Source: Lentinus brumalis (taxonomy: Eukaryota > Basidiomycota > Agaricomycetes > Polyporales > Polyporaceae). From it: a stretch of 64,000 nucleotides of DNA. The notes beneath the pieces were generated by a model. It did no database searches and had not been told where the DNA came from. It saw only the letters and a program-made list of their open reading frames with translations. Shown one piece after another: positions 22,513-32,455 of this stretch (positions within the stretch are counted from its first letter, which is position 1; the number at the start of each line of letters is the position of its first letter). The position numbers and the translations under genes are program-made. The stretch covers positions 434,001-498,000 of the forward strand of contig MARA01000014.1 of the NCBI GenBank assembly GCA_001792895.1, written 5' to 3'.

Positions 22513-23799
22513 ATGACTGGAACGCCAGACCCGACGTCCCCGACTGCTACTCCTTCTGAAGAGCTGCTGGTCATTACCGGCAAGTGCCAGAGCGTCATCG
22601 ATAGCTTCCGCAAAGGCGATTTCTCTCGCGGTGAAGCCTTGAAGCAGGTTACTCTCCTAATCGAGGGAGCCGGTCAGAAGTTGACCAAGGATGAGTCGCA
22701 ACGCGCTCTCGACTCCTACGTCGACATGGTTCTCCAGTTTAGTCAAGAGCTCCGGCCTCCGAGTCGAGGACGTAACACCTCTCGGTCCGATAGGGACCGC
22801 GTCCGGGACGAGGAGCGCGAGCGAGACCGAGGACGATCTCGATCCCCACGCCGCAGAAGCGGATCTCGACCGTCCCGCAGCAAAGAAAGGTCTGCTCGCC
22901 CGGCTCGGCGTCGAGAACGGTCACGACGAGCACGCTCTACGTCTCGAACTCGCTCAGAGACTGACGGATCCGTCGACTCTCCAAGGAAGAGAGCTCGAGC
23001 CAACCCAGTCAACTACGGTTGGGCCTCCGCTTCTTCTCAGGCTTTCAAGTCCGCCGCCCGTCAGGACATCAAGGAGACCGCCAGACTCCTCAAAGAGTAC
23101 CGACTCGACGTCGCTGCGGCAAAGGCTGACCTCCTCGACTCTACCATTGCCCCCGAATTCCCCGACTCCGAGTGGAGCAATCTACTCTTGGGCAAACTCG
23201 TCGACTTCGACGTGCTCCTCACGAGCACCTACTCTTCCAGGACCGACGACAAGCACGTTGAGCGCGTCGGGGACGTTGAGCTGTCCTATGCTAGCAGGGA
23301 GTCCTCTCGTAAGGTCACCCGGTACGGAGACTGGGTCACCACCTTCGAGATGTTCCAGGAAGCGCTCCTGTTCGCCTTCCCGCATCGCCGAACAGAGATC
23401 GCAACCTACAGGTCGCATATCATCAGTCAGTTCCGCACCAACGACGAACTGTTCGACGCTCGAGTCATCGACTACGACAGAGCAATCCGGAAGAAATGCT
23501 CCCAGAACAGAGGCCTCCTCATGTCTGACCTCTTCGAATTCTTCCAGCTCTATGTGCAGTTCATCAGCTCCACCGGTTCAAGCGTCGCCTCTCCCTCGGT
23601 CCAAACGTCTTCGAGCGGGAAGCGACTCGGAAACGGGAAGAGCAAGTCCAACCGCAAAGCGGAAGCGTGCATCCGCTACAACAACGATGCTTGCCCCAAC
23701 CTCGCCAGTACCTGCAAGTATCGGCACGTCTGCAGCGGCTGCAACGCGAAAGGGCACAGAGAACCTGTCTGCCCCAACGCTGTCAAGCATGAAGCCTGA
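22513..23799 (+). CDS. Gag-like protein of Ngaro element
   Basis: 428 residues. Residues about 85-155 are an Arg/Ser/Glu-rich stretch resembling RS domains (RERDRGRSRSPRRRSGSRPS). A helical core follows (WSNLLLGKLVDFDVLLTSTY, YGDWVTTFEMFQEALLFAFP). The C-terminus has two zinc motifs: C-x7-C-x6-C-x3-H in CIRYNNDACPNLASTCKYRH and a CCHC knuckle CSGCNAKGHREPVC. These support an RNA-binding nucleocapsid role. The last codons (CAT GAA GCC TGA) overlap the ATG of the RT frame, a start arrangement that suggests reinitiation or frameshift rather than a separate promoter. Confidence 0.85.
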   Translation: MTGTPDPTSPTATPSEELLVITGKCQSVIDSFRKGDFSRGEALKQVTLLIEGAGQKLTKDESQRALDSYVDMVLQFSQELRPPSRGRNTSRSDRDRVRDEERERDRGRSRSPRRRSGSRPSRSKERSARPARRRERSRRARSTSRTRSETDGSVDSPRKRARANPVNYGWASASSQAFKSAARQDIKETARLLKEYRLDVAAAKADLLDSTIAPEFPDSEWSNLLLGKLVDFDVLLTSTYSSRTDDKHVERVGDVELSYASRESSRKVTRYGDWVTTFEMFQEALLFAFPHRRTEIATYRSHIISQFRTNDELFDARVIDYDRAIRKKCSQNRGLLMSDLFEFFQLYVQFISSTGSSVASPSVQTSSSGKRLGNGKSKSNRKAEACIRYNNDACPNLASTCKYRHVCSGCNAKGHREPVCPNAVKHEA

Positions 23800-25651
23800 G
23801 GACGTTCCCAGTCCTCGCTTCTTGCGCGGTCTCGTCTGGAGCGACCGCGACGAGTTTCCCGGATCGTTCAAGTTTCTTTCATTGACTCACGATCCTCTAC
23901 CCGACGTACCCGACAGCATACGATCAGATCCTGTCATCAACGCTACTCTCTCCGCTCATCCCGAGCTATTCAAAATCGTCACTCCGATCGACATCGACGC
24001 CTTCGCGGCCCTGCTGACCGATCACCCCAACCAACCATTCGTACGTTCCGTCCTCAAAGGCTTGCGCGAGGGGTTCTGGCCCTTTGCCGACGCCAAACCG
24101 CCCGAGTATCCCGATACTTGGGACGAATTCCGCGAACCACCGGATGACGAAGCTGCTCGCGCTTTTCTTCGCTCGCAACGCGACGAGGAGATTCGTCTTG
24201 AGCGGTTCTCCCCGTCTTTCGGTCCCGACCTCCTGCCCGGCATGTATTCCATGCCCGTTCACGTCGTTCCCAAGCCTCATTCTGACAAGCTCCGTCTCGT
24301 GAACGACCAGAGCGCCGGGATCTACTCCCTCAATTCCATGATTCGCCCTGAAGCCATCCACGGTGCCGTCCTTGATGGCATGCCCGCTCTTGGTGCAGAC
24401 CTCAGGGCCATTCACCGCGAACACCCTTCCGAGCCTCTCATCCTCTGGAAGTCCGACGTCTCCCAGGCCTACCGCCGTCTTCCCGTCTCTATCTACTGGC
24501 AGATCTTCCAGTCCGTGATCATCGACGGGCTGCGATACGTCGACCGCTGTAATCTCTTCGGCGGTCGCGGCTCCCTTCGCGTCTGGCTCGCTTTCTATTG
24601 TCTTGTTTTCTGGATCGCAGAGAACAAGCGAGGCGTTAAGTACGTGCGCAGTTACGTCGACGACAATTTCGGACCAGAACTGCGGTCGAACGTCGAGTGG
24701 TACGCGCCCTATTGCAAGCTCCTGCCGCAAGCTCAGGCGCGTCTCCTGCGTCTGTGGGATGACATCAACCTCCCTCACGAGGAACAAAAGCAGCTCGCGG
24801 GCGTCCAGCTAACGATCATCGGATTCCTTGTCGACGCGGACGCCCTATCCATCACACTGCCTGACGACGCACGTCAGCGTCTTCTGCAAGAGATCTCGAC
24901 CTTCGCTGATCCCAAGTCCAACAACCGTCGCCGCTCCCTCGCGCAGTTTCGCGCTTTCGCTGGCTACATCAATTGGGCGCACAATGTCATGCCTCTCCTC
25001 AAGCCGGCCCTTGCAAACTGCTATGCGAAGACGGCCGGCAAGAGCAACCGCCATGCCGGAATCTATCTCAATGCCCCCATCATGCGCGACTTGCAGTGGC
25101 TGTTGAAGCGTGCGGCTTCTGCTCCGCCCGTCTCTCTTCTCCGTTCCCTCGTGTGGTCTCCGGCGGATCTCGTCCAAGGCCTTGTGCCTGATGAGTTCGC
25201 TTTGGTTGACGCGTCGGGGACTGGACTCGGTCTTTACTTCCCCTGGCTCCACTGGGGCTTCCATTGCCTCCGCCCTCTTGCCGCTCCGTCTGGAGCGATC
25301 TTCTTCTTCGAAGCTCTCGCAGTCTGCTCCGCAGTGCATCGTGTCCATGGCTGGCAACGCGCTAGCCGACACGTCACTCGTCTTGCAGTCCTCTCAGACA
25401 ACTCCAACACGGTCTCCATCTTCAACTCGTTGCGCGCACTGCCCGCTTATAACCATATCCTTTTCTCCACTGTCAACATCCTCCTCGACTCCGACTTGCA
25501 GTTGCGAGTCGAGCACATCCCTGGCAGACTCAACATAGTCGCAGACGCTCTGTCCCGTGGCTGGTTTGATGTCGCAAGGTCACACGACCCGCTCATCAAG
25601 CTCTTCAAATTTACACCCCCTCAGGATGCGTTGGGGGCGAGCGCGCAATGA
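23789..25651 (+). CDS. Reverse transcriptase-RNase H of Ngaro element
   Basis: About 620 residues from the ATG inside the Gag stop region (MKPEDVPSPRFLRGLVWSDR). The same frame is open back to 22691 but that part is Ser/Thr-rich out-of-frame Gag, so I use 23789. RT landmarks are MPVHVVPKPHSDKLRLVNDQ, motif A WKSDVSQAYRRLPV, GGRGSLRVWLAFY and the catalytic YVDDNFG. RNase H follows with its acidic residues in FALVDASGTGLGLY, FFFEALAVCSAV, LAVLSDNSN and VADALSRG. No stops or frame slips were found. The stop TGA overlaps the recombinase start as ATGA. It would copy the element RNA into cDNA. Confidence 0.92.
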   Translation: MKPEDVPSPRFLRGLVWSDRDEFPGSFKFLSLTHDPLPDVPDSIRSDPVINATLSAHPELFKIVTPIDIDAFAALLTDHPNQPFVRSVLKGLREGFWPFADAKPPEYPDTWDEFREPPDDEAARAFLRSQRDEEIRLERFSPSFGPDLLPGMYSMPVHVVPKPHSDKLRLVNDQSAGIYSLNSMIRPEAIHGAVLDGMPALGADLRAIHREHPSEPLILWKSDVSQAYRRLPVSIYWQIFQSVIIDGLRYVDRCNLFGGRGSLRVWLAFYCLVFWIAENKRGVKYVRSYVDDNFGPELRSNVEWYAPYCKLLPQAQARLLRLWDDINLPHEEQKQLAGVQLTIIGFLVDADALSITLPDDARQRLLQEISTFADPKSNNRRRSLAQFRAFAGYINWAHNVMPLLKPALANCYAKTAGKSNRHAGIYLNAPIMRDLQWLLKRAASAPPVSLLRSLVWSPADLVQGLVPDEFALVDASGTGLGLYFPWLHWGFHCLRPLAAPSGAIFFFEALAVCSAVHRVHGWQRASRHVTRLAVLSDNSNTVSIFNSLRALPAYNHILFSTVNILLDSDLQLRVEHIPGRLNIVADALSRGWFDVARSHDPLIKLFKFTPPQDALGASAQ

Positions 25652-26661
25652 TATCTTCCTCGACGAGATCACGGCAGCCTTGGCGCGAACCGTGGTCCAA
25701 AGAGAGGCTGATCCTCGAGCGTGCCCTCGCGCTCGAGCACGCCCTCGATCGCTCTACTCATTCCTCTTACTCCTCCGCGCTCAACTCTTACCTCGCCTTC
25801 TGCCAGAGGCAAAACTTCGCCCTCGATCCAACCCCCGACACCCTGAGCCTCTACGTCACCTTCCAGTCCCACCACATCGAGCCTCGCTCAGTGGATGCCT
25901 ACCTCTCGGGCATCTGCAGCGAGCTTGAGACATTCTACCCCGACGTTCGTGCCAATCGCCGTTCACCTCTAGTCGCTCGCACCCTCAAAGGCTGCAAGCG
26001 TCTCTACAGCAAACCCGTTCGCCGCAAGCGAGCTTTGACTCGCGACGACCTCAACCTCGTCGCATCCTCGCTTTCACACTCTAGCGTGCACGACGACATC
26101 CTTTTCCTCACGCTGCTCCTCACTGGTTTCCACGCTCTCCTACGTCTTGGAGAACTCGTCTGGCCTGACCAGCGCGATCTCCGCTCTTACACAAAACTCA
26201 CACGCCGCACCTCCGTCGTCTCAAAACAGGACTCCTTCGAGTTCGTGTTACACTCCCACAAAACTGACCGCCAGTTCGCAGGCGACACCGTCCTCGTCCA
26301 CAAGGCAGTGTCTGGAGCTGACCCAGTCAAGTCTTTCGCCTCCTACCTATCCATGCGGGATCGCCGTCACCCTTGCCGCTCCGAACTCTGGTTAAAATAC
26401 GACGGCGTGGTGCCCACTCGAGGCTGGTTCACACGCCAGCTGCGGAAGTACTTCCCCGCAGACGTCAGCGGTCACTCCATGCGGGCCGGTGGAGCTACCG
26501 CGCTCGCTTTGGACGGTGTCTCGCACGACTCCATTCAAGCGATGGGCAGGTGGTCTTCCGACGCCTGGCGCATCTACATCCGTCAACATCCCGTCCTTAT
26601 ACAGGCCTCCCTCTTCAACGCGCAGCACCCGGCCACACCAGCCCCAGTTTCCTCTTCTTGA
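25648..26661 (+). CDS. Tyrosine recombinase of Ngaro element
   Basis: 337 residues, starting in the ATGA overlap with the RT stop. The N-terminal SAM-like domain contains SSYSSALNSYLAFCQRQNF. The catalytic domain has the first arginine in HALLRLGELVWPD, a basic strand region with HSHKTDR, the H-x-x-R box in SGHSMRAGGATALALDGVSH, and GRWSSDAWRIYIRQHP, whose tyrosine is the presumed nucleophile. All four signature positions (R, H, R, Y) are present. The enzyme would integrate the cDNA circle without target-site duplication. The frame is intact. Confidence 0.92.
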   Translation: MISSSTRSRQPWREPWSKERLILERALALEHALDRSTHSSYSSALNSYLAFCQRQNFALDPTPDTLSLYVTFQSHHIEPRSVDAYLSGICSELETFYPDVRANRRSPLVARTLKGCKRLYSKPVRRKRALTRDDLNLVASSLSHSSVHDDILFLTLLLTGFHALLRLGELVWPDQRDLRSYTKLTRRTSVVSKQDSFEFVLHSHKTDRQFAGDTVLVHKAVSGADPVKSFASYLSMRDRRHPCRSELWLKYDGVVPTRGWFTRQLRKYFPADVSGHSMRAGGATALALDGVSHDSIQAMGRWSSDAWRIYIRQHPVLIQASLFNAQHPATPAPVSSS

Positions 26662-26901
26662 CTCGTCTCCTCTTTCTATCTGTCCCGTTCGTCCTACCAT
26701 CTCAGTCTCACCAGCATCCTTTTCCTTGTTGCTACCCCTCTCGCGCTTCGCCTAACGTATCTCCGCGCTCGCACAGACTCTTTCATCGGCGTTTGCAGTT
26801 ACCTGCACCGCAGCAACCACTCCGCGTCTCCTCGTCCCTCACAGACACTTTGATCCGCCAGCACAGTCTCCTGCGCTGCGTACTTTTCTTTTAGTCTTTT
26901 A

Positions 26902-27108
26902 CCGCTCGGACTCACGCTACAGACTTCTTGCAGGTCACGTTTAGTATTCTCCGATACTACTACCTTGTACACTACTCGTTCGCTCCCAGAGCGACCTTCC
27001 ACTTGTATGCACAACCTTACAGGCGCTCCCTCGGCGTCCGCGCCGGAGCGTCTGGGCCCTGCTCTTCCTCCCCGCGTGTACCTCAAGTCCAGAGCGGCGG
27101 AAGATTTG
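26902..27108 (+). repeat. Split direct repeat B1
   Basis: 207 bp, starting CCGCTCGGACTCACG and ending GCGGAAGATTTG, apparently identical to B2 (27459-27665). A2 follows with no gap. Confidence 0.93.
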
Positions 27109-27411
27109 TCGGGTTTAAAGTAGGTTTACACAAGTCGAATCTCCGCGCGCGTCGGCAAGCTCCCGCATGCGCCGCCGACCTCATCAGGCTGGCCCACAAG
27201 AGAGCCGTCATCGACTCCTGTCGGTGTTCCGCACGAGCAGACTGGAGCTTTTCTAGCGGGCAGCGCAAGTGGACAGGAGCTCACCGCTCTCTTTCTCACT
27301 CCCTCGCGCTGCTTGCTAGGTGAGCATCCTGTCCCCTGCGCGTCGCCCTCCCGCTCTCTTGCTCACTCCCTTGCGCGGCTCGCTAGAGTCGCTCATAGGC
27401 TCTTCAGCTAC
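27109..27411 (+). repeat. Split direct repeat A2
   Basis: 303-bp copy of the left end of the element, directly abutting B1. The B1/A2 junction (ATTTG/TCGGG) would be the sequence formed when the two element ends meet in a circle. Confidence 0.93.
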
Positions 27412-27458
27412 CCACCATCCCTCCCTGTTGCACTCGTTCTTGTACGCGTTCTCGCAGT

Positions 27459-27665
27459 CCGCTCGGACTCACGCTACAGACTTCTTGCAGGTCACGTTTA
27501 GTATTCTCCGATACTACTACCTTGTACACTACTCGTTCGCTCCCAGAGCGACCTTCCACTTGTATGCACAACCTTACAGGCGCTCCCTCGGCGTCCGCGC
27601 CGGAGCGTCTGGGCCCTGCTCTTCCTCCCCGCGTGTACCTCAAGTCCAGAGCGGCGGAAGATTTG
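27459..27665 (+). repeat. Split direct repeat B2 (right end of Ngaro)
   Basis: 207-bp copy of B1 forming the right terminus. 47 bp of non-repeated sequence separate it from A2. Confidence 0.93.
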
Positions 27666-28081
27666 GTTGCGTCATCATACATATATCAGAAGTCCAGCTG
27701 GCTGCTTCATACTGCATCTGATTCCTTGAGATACGTTTCATTGTCTCACTCATTTCAGCCTCGGAATTCACGTACAGCGCTGTTGTACAACGCATCGCAG
27801 GTGTGTGCAGTGGACCGGTCAGTTACGGGTACTTACATGCTATACCCCTGAGGAAGACGGCGAGATCTCGCGCCCGTTCGCAAAGGAAGACGCACCCTTG
27901 AGCACCCACTGGGTTTCCCGAGAGTTTCAGTGGATGTGTAACAGAAGACTTACTCAGCACTCAACCTAGAAGTCGCCGGCTGAGGCGTTGACTCAAGTTC
28001 ACAGCGGCACCGACAAGACAGCAAGTGGATATAAAGAGCAGAGCAGCCAAGGACACACTCATCCCATTCAAAACATCAACC
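27666..28081. other. Promoter region of SDR reductase 1
   Basis: About 415 bp between the Ngaro right end and the SDR start. A TATA box (ATATAAAG at 28029-28036) lies about 50 bp before the ATG. Confidence 0.65.
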
Positions 28082-29289
28082 ATGCCAGCCATCACATCGG
28101 GAAGAGTCCTCGTAACCGGCGCGAACGGCTACATCGCCGTCTGGATCGTCAAGTCCCTCCTCGACGCCGGGTTCGCCGTACGCGGCACCGTGCGCGCTGA
28201 GAGCAAGGCGACGTACCTCCGCAAGCTATTCCAGTCCTTTGGGGACAAGCTCGAGGTCGTCGTCGTCCCGGACATGACCAAGGTCCGTCTCTCACCAACT
28301 CATCACCGAGCTCAGCAGACTGACACCCTATAGGAGGACGCGTTCGCTGAGCACGTCCAGGACGTCGACGCGATCGCACACACCGCGTCCCCGTTCCACA
28401 TGAACGCCGTCGAGCCGGACGAGATTATCGGGCCCGCCGTCGCAGGCACGCTCTCCGTCCTCAAGGCCGCACACGTCCACGGGGCCGTCGTGAAGCGCGT
28501 GATCGTCCTCTCCTCCACCGCCGCGCTCTTCCGCACGACTACGGAGCCGGTCGTGCTCGATGAGTCCGCGTGGAACGAGCAGGCGATCGCGGAGGTGAAG
28601 GAGAAGGGCCGGGACGCGTCTGCGGTCGCGAAGTACCGCGCGAGCAAGACGCTAGCGGAGCGCGCGGCCTGGGAGTGGTACGAGGAGAAGAAGAAGGCGG
28701 GCGTGCTGGGGTGGGACCTCGTCGTCCTGAACCCGCCGTTCGTGTATGGCCCGATCCTGCACGAGTGCGACAGACCGGAGAACTTGAACCAGTCCATGCG
28801 CGACTGGTACCGCTTGATTGTCGAGGGCAAAATCGACAACGACACGCTGGTCAATGGCGGGTGCGTGTTGCATCTACTGATTTACTGCCAATGCTTACCG
28901 TGAGCTCTCTATACTTAGTGCGATGTACGTCGATGTCCGGGATATTGCACAGGCGCACACGCTTGCCCTCTTGAAGCCGGAAGCGGGCGACAACCGCTTC
29001 ATCATCTCTGCGGGACCTTACAAGTGGCAGGATTTCGGTCAGTATCCGTTCTTGCTTCATCAAGATAAGTAGTGCTTAAGCTCATCTCTTGCATCCGGCA
29101 GCCTCCGCCGCACATCGGTTCGACGACAAGCTTCCGGCCGGCGTCACTTCGTACGACCCGTCAAAGGCGACCCACCTGCTGCAGTACGACAACCGGAAGG
29201 CCTTCAACGTCCTCGGCATCACGTACCGCAGCATCGACGAGGTCACCAAGGACTCTCTCCAGGACTTCAAGGCTCGAGGGTGGCTCTGA
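28082..29289 (+). CDS. Extended short-chain dehydrogenase/reductase (dihydroflavonol/cinnamoyl-CoA-reductase-like), copy 1
   Basis: An NAD(P)-dependent reductase of the Gre2/DFR/CCR-like group; the substrate is unknown but probably an aldehyde or ketone. Four exons with introns at 28282-28333, 28861-28918 and 29038-29101. The Rossmann motif VTGANGYIAVW (TGxxGxxA) is at residues about 10-20. The catalytic Y-x-x-x-K is in KYRASKTLAERAAW, and NPPFVYGPILHE is characteristic of the family. The C-terminus (SYDPSKATHLLQYD...FKARGWL) matches copies 2 and 3 at 52.8-56.6 kb, including intron positions. The length of about 345 residues is normal. No signal peptide, so presumably cytosolic. Confidence 0.92.
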
Positions 29290-29451
29290 ACCCGCGCTGG
29301 AAACTAGAAAGCGCTACCATTTGTACGAATACCATACCGTCAGCTACATTGTCTTATACTCATGAATGTCCAATTGATGATCGTATGCACGTCCGAGCCA
29401 CATTGTCCGAAATTAAGTCCGATGTCTGATGTCCGTGCCGTGGGTGCGACT

Positions 29452-31473
29452 TCACAAGTCCAGCAGCGAGAGCAGCTTGTCAAAGTTCGGCGTACCCAAT
29501 CCGGTGACCTGCACACCGCGTGAGCACGTCAACATTCGTAGAACAAGACCATGACGTACCGGGTCCCAGCCTTCAACAGCATTGAATCCCCGCGGAGCCT
29601 CGCCGGCCGCGCACTGGATCGAGCTGTTACCCGCCGTGATATCCGTCAACGCCTGATATCCCGTAGAATAAAGCCACGGGTTCAAGAATCCGAGCGGCGG
29701 CCTCCCTGCGCCAGCAACCTGTCGTTGATCAGCGCGATGATAGACGCGACGGTCGGGCTGGAGGCACTCGTCCCGAAGATGGGGAAGAACACGCTGGCGT
29801 AGATGATGAACCGGTCCGCCTTGGCGGCGAGGTCAGGGAACGCGCGCCCGCTGGCGTTGAACCGGCCTGCGTTCTCGGACCCGTGCGCATCGAGCCAAGC
29901 GGAGACGGCAGCGTCCTGGTAGGACGGGCGGGCGTAATAGTTGGAGAAGCCGCCGCTGGAGCCGGCCCACGCTTCTTCGGGCGAGAAGCTTTGTGTGCCG
30001 CCGACAGAAGTCACGCTGGAGGTCATTTGCGGTAAGCGCGATGGAGCGGACTGGAAGAACCTCAGGCACTCACAAGGGGCAGTCCGAGGGGAAGGTCGGG
30101 GAGAACAGCGTCTCGTTGGTCTGTCCGCAACCTACGCCGCTGTCACCAGAAGCAAAAAGGATCGTGGTACCGCGTGCACCCAGTTGCGCGTACGCCTGGC
30201 ACGCCTTGCTGCTCGAGGTGGTCAGCAATTTGATAGCCGGGCTGACTGAGATCACGACAACGTACTCCACAAGATCGAACGTAAGGCCGCTCTCCGACCG
30301 TCCATAGCTCGTCGTCAGCACCAACGGCGGGGTGTCCAGCGAAAGCAGCATATTAAGTTCGTCCAAGAACCCAGACAGGTCACCGTCTTGGTTGTCAATA
30401 CCTCCAAAGTAGTAGGTCACGTTGACGTTGGTAGCGAGGCCGACGGTGTACTGGATGTCCAGTTCCTACGCATGTCACGGTAAGTGCACTGTGGGCGGGC
30501 TCGGAGCACAGTGTACGCACTCCTTCCGAGACCGAAGGGGCCGTAGGGTCGTCCACGCCGCCGTCGAAACCGACGAACGTGTAGTTCGTGTCAGGGTCCA
30601 TATCCGGCCGGTAGGTCTGCAAGAAGATCTTCAGCCAGTCCCTGTGAGCGTTATTACCGAAGAAGCCCGTCACGCCAAGGGAGTTATTCTTCTGCGTCGC
30701 TGGCGTGAGCGGAATGCCGTACAGCTCCTGGAGGCATGGTATGGTGGTGTTGTCAGCAGAGCACGCAGAGGAAGGGTCGCGTTGCACGATGCTGTGGAAT
30801 GCGCGCTTCTGCTTCGCTGCTGAAGGGAGCTCGACGGAGGCCGGGAACCTGGGCAAATCAGTGCTACAGTCCGGCATCGACGGTTCAGCGGGACGTACGA
30901 GACAGTAGGGTGCACGAGGTCGACGTGCCCTTGAAGAACCTCAGGCAAAGAGTAGGATAGCGTTCGGATGACGTCTTTGCCGGTGTTTTGGTTGGTGAAG
31001 GTCGTGAAGTTCGCGTCGAATAGCTCGTTAGCCTTGCTGACAGGTACCTGAATACTGATCCAGTCCCCGGCGGGAGACAGGGTGGTCGCGGTGAGACCAT
31101 TGGTCTTCAACCAGGTGTCAACAGCGTCCTTGGTATCAGACTTCGGCGCCACGAGGCTCTCGACCTGTCAACGCATCGATCAATCATACAGGCTGGAAGA
31201 CAACATGAGAGAGCTCACCTCTTGCTTGGTCAAATGCTGACCGTACTTCGAGCTCGCAGGGTCGCTTACACTGTAGAGCGCGTCGACCACTCCACCCGCA
31301 TTGCCCTGGGCGAGCGCAAGACGTAGAGTAATCGTCTGTTCGGGAGATGCGGGGCCGACGCTGGTGAATGCATGAGGTGCAGCATTCAGCTTCTCCCGCA
31401 CGCGGAAGTTCGCCGAGGATGCCGCGCAGACAAGCCCGAGGAAGACGAAGGGGAGGAGTGCTTTCACGAGCAT
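29452..31473 (-). CDS. Secreted sedolisin-family serine protease (tripeptidyl-peptidase-like, S53)
   Basis: An acid peptidase that removes tripeptides or cuts proteins outside the cell. The start MLVKALLPFVFLGLVCAASS is a clear signal peptide. Residues about 30-200 form the pro-domain with PVSKANELFDANFTTF. The catalytic part shows the Glu/Asp pair in SEGELDIQYTVGL, the oxyanion Asp in LFASGDSGVGC and the nucleophile Ser in FGTSASSPTV. The C-terminal calcium-site region is GWDPVTGLGTPNF. All key residues are present. One segment (30205-30270, 66 nt) reads open but has GTGGAG...CAAG ends and is best removed, giving TFDL-ACQAYAQLG. A minus-strand TATA (TATATAA near 31549-31556) lies about 75 bp upstream. 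Convergent with the SDR gene. Confidence 0.93.
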
Positions 31474-32455
31474 GGTGGAGGCAATCGAAGGGGACCGCGT
31501 CGAGCACGATGAAAGCGTGGAGGAGGAGAGGGATCAGCGAGCTGCGCTTTATATATGGACCGTGCGGATGAGATTTACGGCGGACGTTACGATGCCCATC
31601 TGCAAGCTCCGGCGTTCAATGCCCATCTTCTTCATGGGCATTGATTGCCGTAAGGGTTTTCCGCTGATGGTCTCCAGCGCTTCGAGACGGCGGACTGCAA
31701 TCGTCGGCGGTTGACGCATGGTGAGTCTGTCAGAATGACGAGTGCGAAGCACCGTACGGACCGAGGTGTACTACATTCATCCCTTCGGAGGGCTTCGGTG
31801 GATGTTCTGGGACGCTAAGCACGCGGCGTCTGTGAGGAACTGAATATGCTGGGCAGCATAGAACGCGGACATGATCGCCTTCGTGTGCAACTTGTGAAGA
31901 GTTCAAGGGAAGCGTCATCGTCGAGGCCGGCTGAAATCAAGCTGACTGCATGGATTCAACACATATCAATGACATACTCACCTCGCAAGGCTTCCGCGAC
32001 GAATGGGTGATCGGCAAATGAGTACCCGGTTGTTACCGGCTCTTCACCGCGCACTTACAGATGGTGGTCAATAAAGCCCGCGAAAAGTCTCGGACAGGTG
32101 TCACTGAAGCCTCTCTGGGAGGGTCGAACTGCGATGTCTGGGGAAAAGAATCAGTGCACGTTGTGGCAGTAAGTACAGCTACTGTGAGCACGACGCCGCA
32201 AATCTCTGGCGCGCGCTGACATCCCCACGTGGCTCAGTCGTCGATCAATTCAACCACCAGGCTGCTTGACTTCAAGCTCGCCCCCAGCTCGCCTCGCTTC
32301 AAGCTTTCAAGTCAGGAGGTCTCTACTACAGATGTTTCGACACAGGTACGTCATTGCTTCCCAGAACTTCAGCTGTGAATAGGAATCTAGGATTGGAAGG
32401 ACTGCGTTAATCAAGTAATAACTTGCGTACTGCAAACATGGGCATTCTATGCAGC
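31474..32455. other. Intergenic; contains left copy of a dispersed direct repeat
   Basis: The right-hand promoter of the sedolisin (TATA near 31550) and about 800 bp without a recognised gene. Positions 32217-32380 resemble 34597-34750 (see repeat entries). Confidence 0.6.
32217..32380 (+). repeat. Direct repeat copy L flanking the HNH-like gene
   Basis: Shares CTGACATCCCCACGTGGCTC, CTTGACTTCAAGCTCGCCC, GGAGGTCTCT(A/G)CTAC, ACAGGTA(C/T)GT and AACTTCA(G/A)CTGT in the same order with 34597-34750. It is imperfect, with several small indels. Confidence 0.75.

Larger units (their letters stand above)
22096..27665 (+). mobile_element. Ngaro-type retrotransposon, apparently full length and intact
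   Basis: The 5.57 kb element has split direct repeats in the diagnostic order A1 (22096-22444), ORFs, B1 (26902-27108), A2 (27109-27411), B2 (27459-27665). The two B copies are both 207 bp, and the A and B copies look identical by eye except for a 46-bp internal duplication in A1. Three overlapping ORFs (Gag, RT-RNase H, tyrosine recombinase) are open. No target duplication is expected for this class. The left end is 31 bp after a tRNA-Gln gene and the right end about 415 bp before an SDR start codon. Repeat identity and open frames suggest a recent insertion. Confidence 0.95.

Noticed and set aside
22691..23788. N-terminal extension of the Ngaro RT frame
   Set aside because: It is the alternative frame of Gag (Ser/Thr/Pro-rich); the ATG at the Gag stop is a better start.
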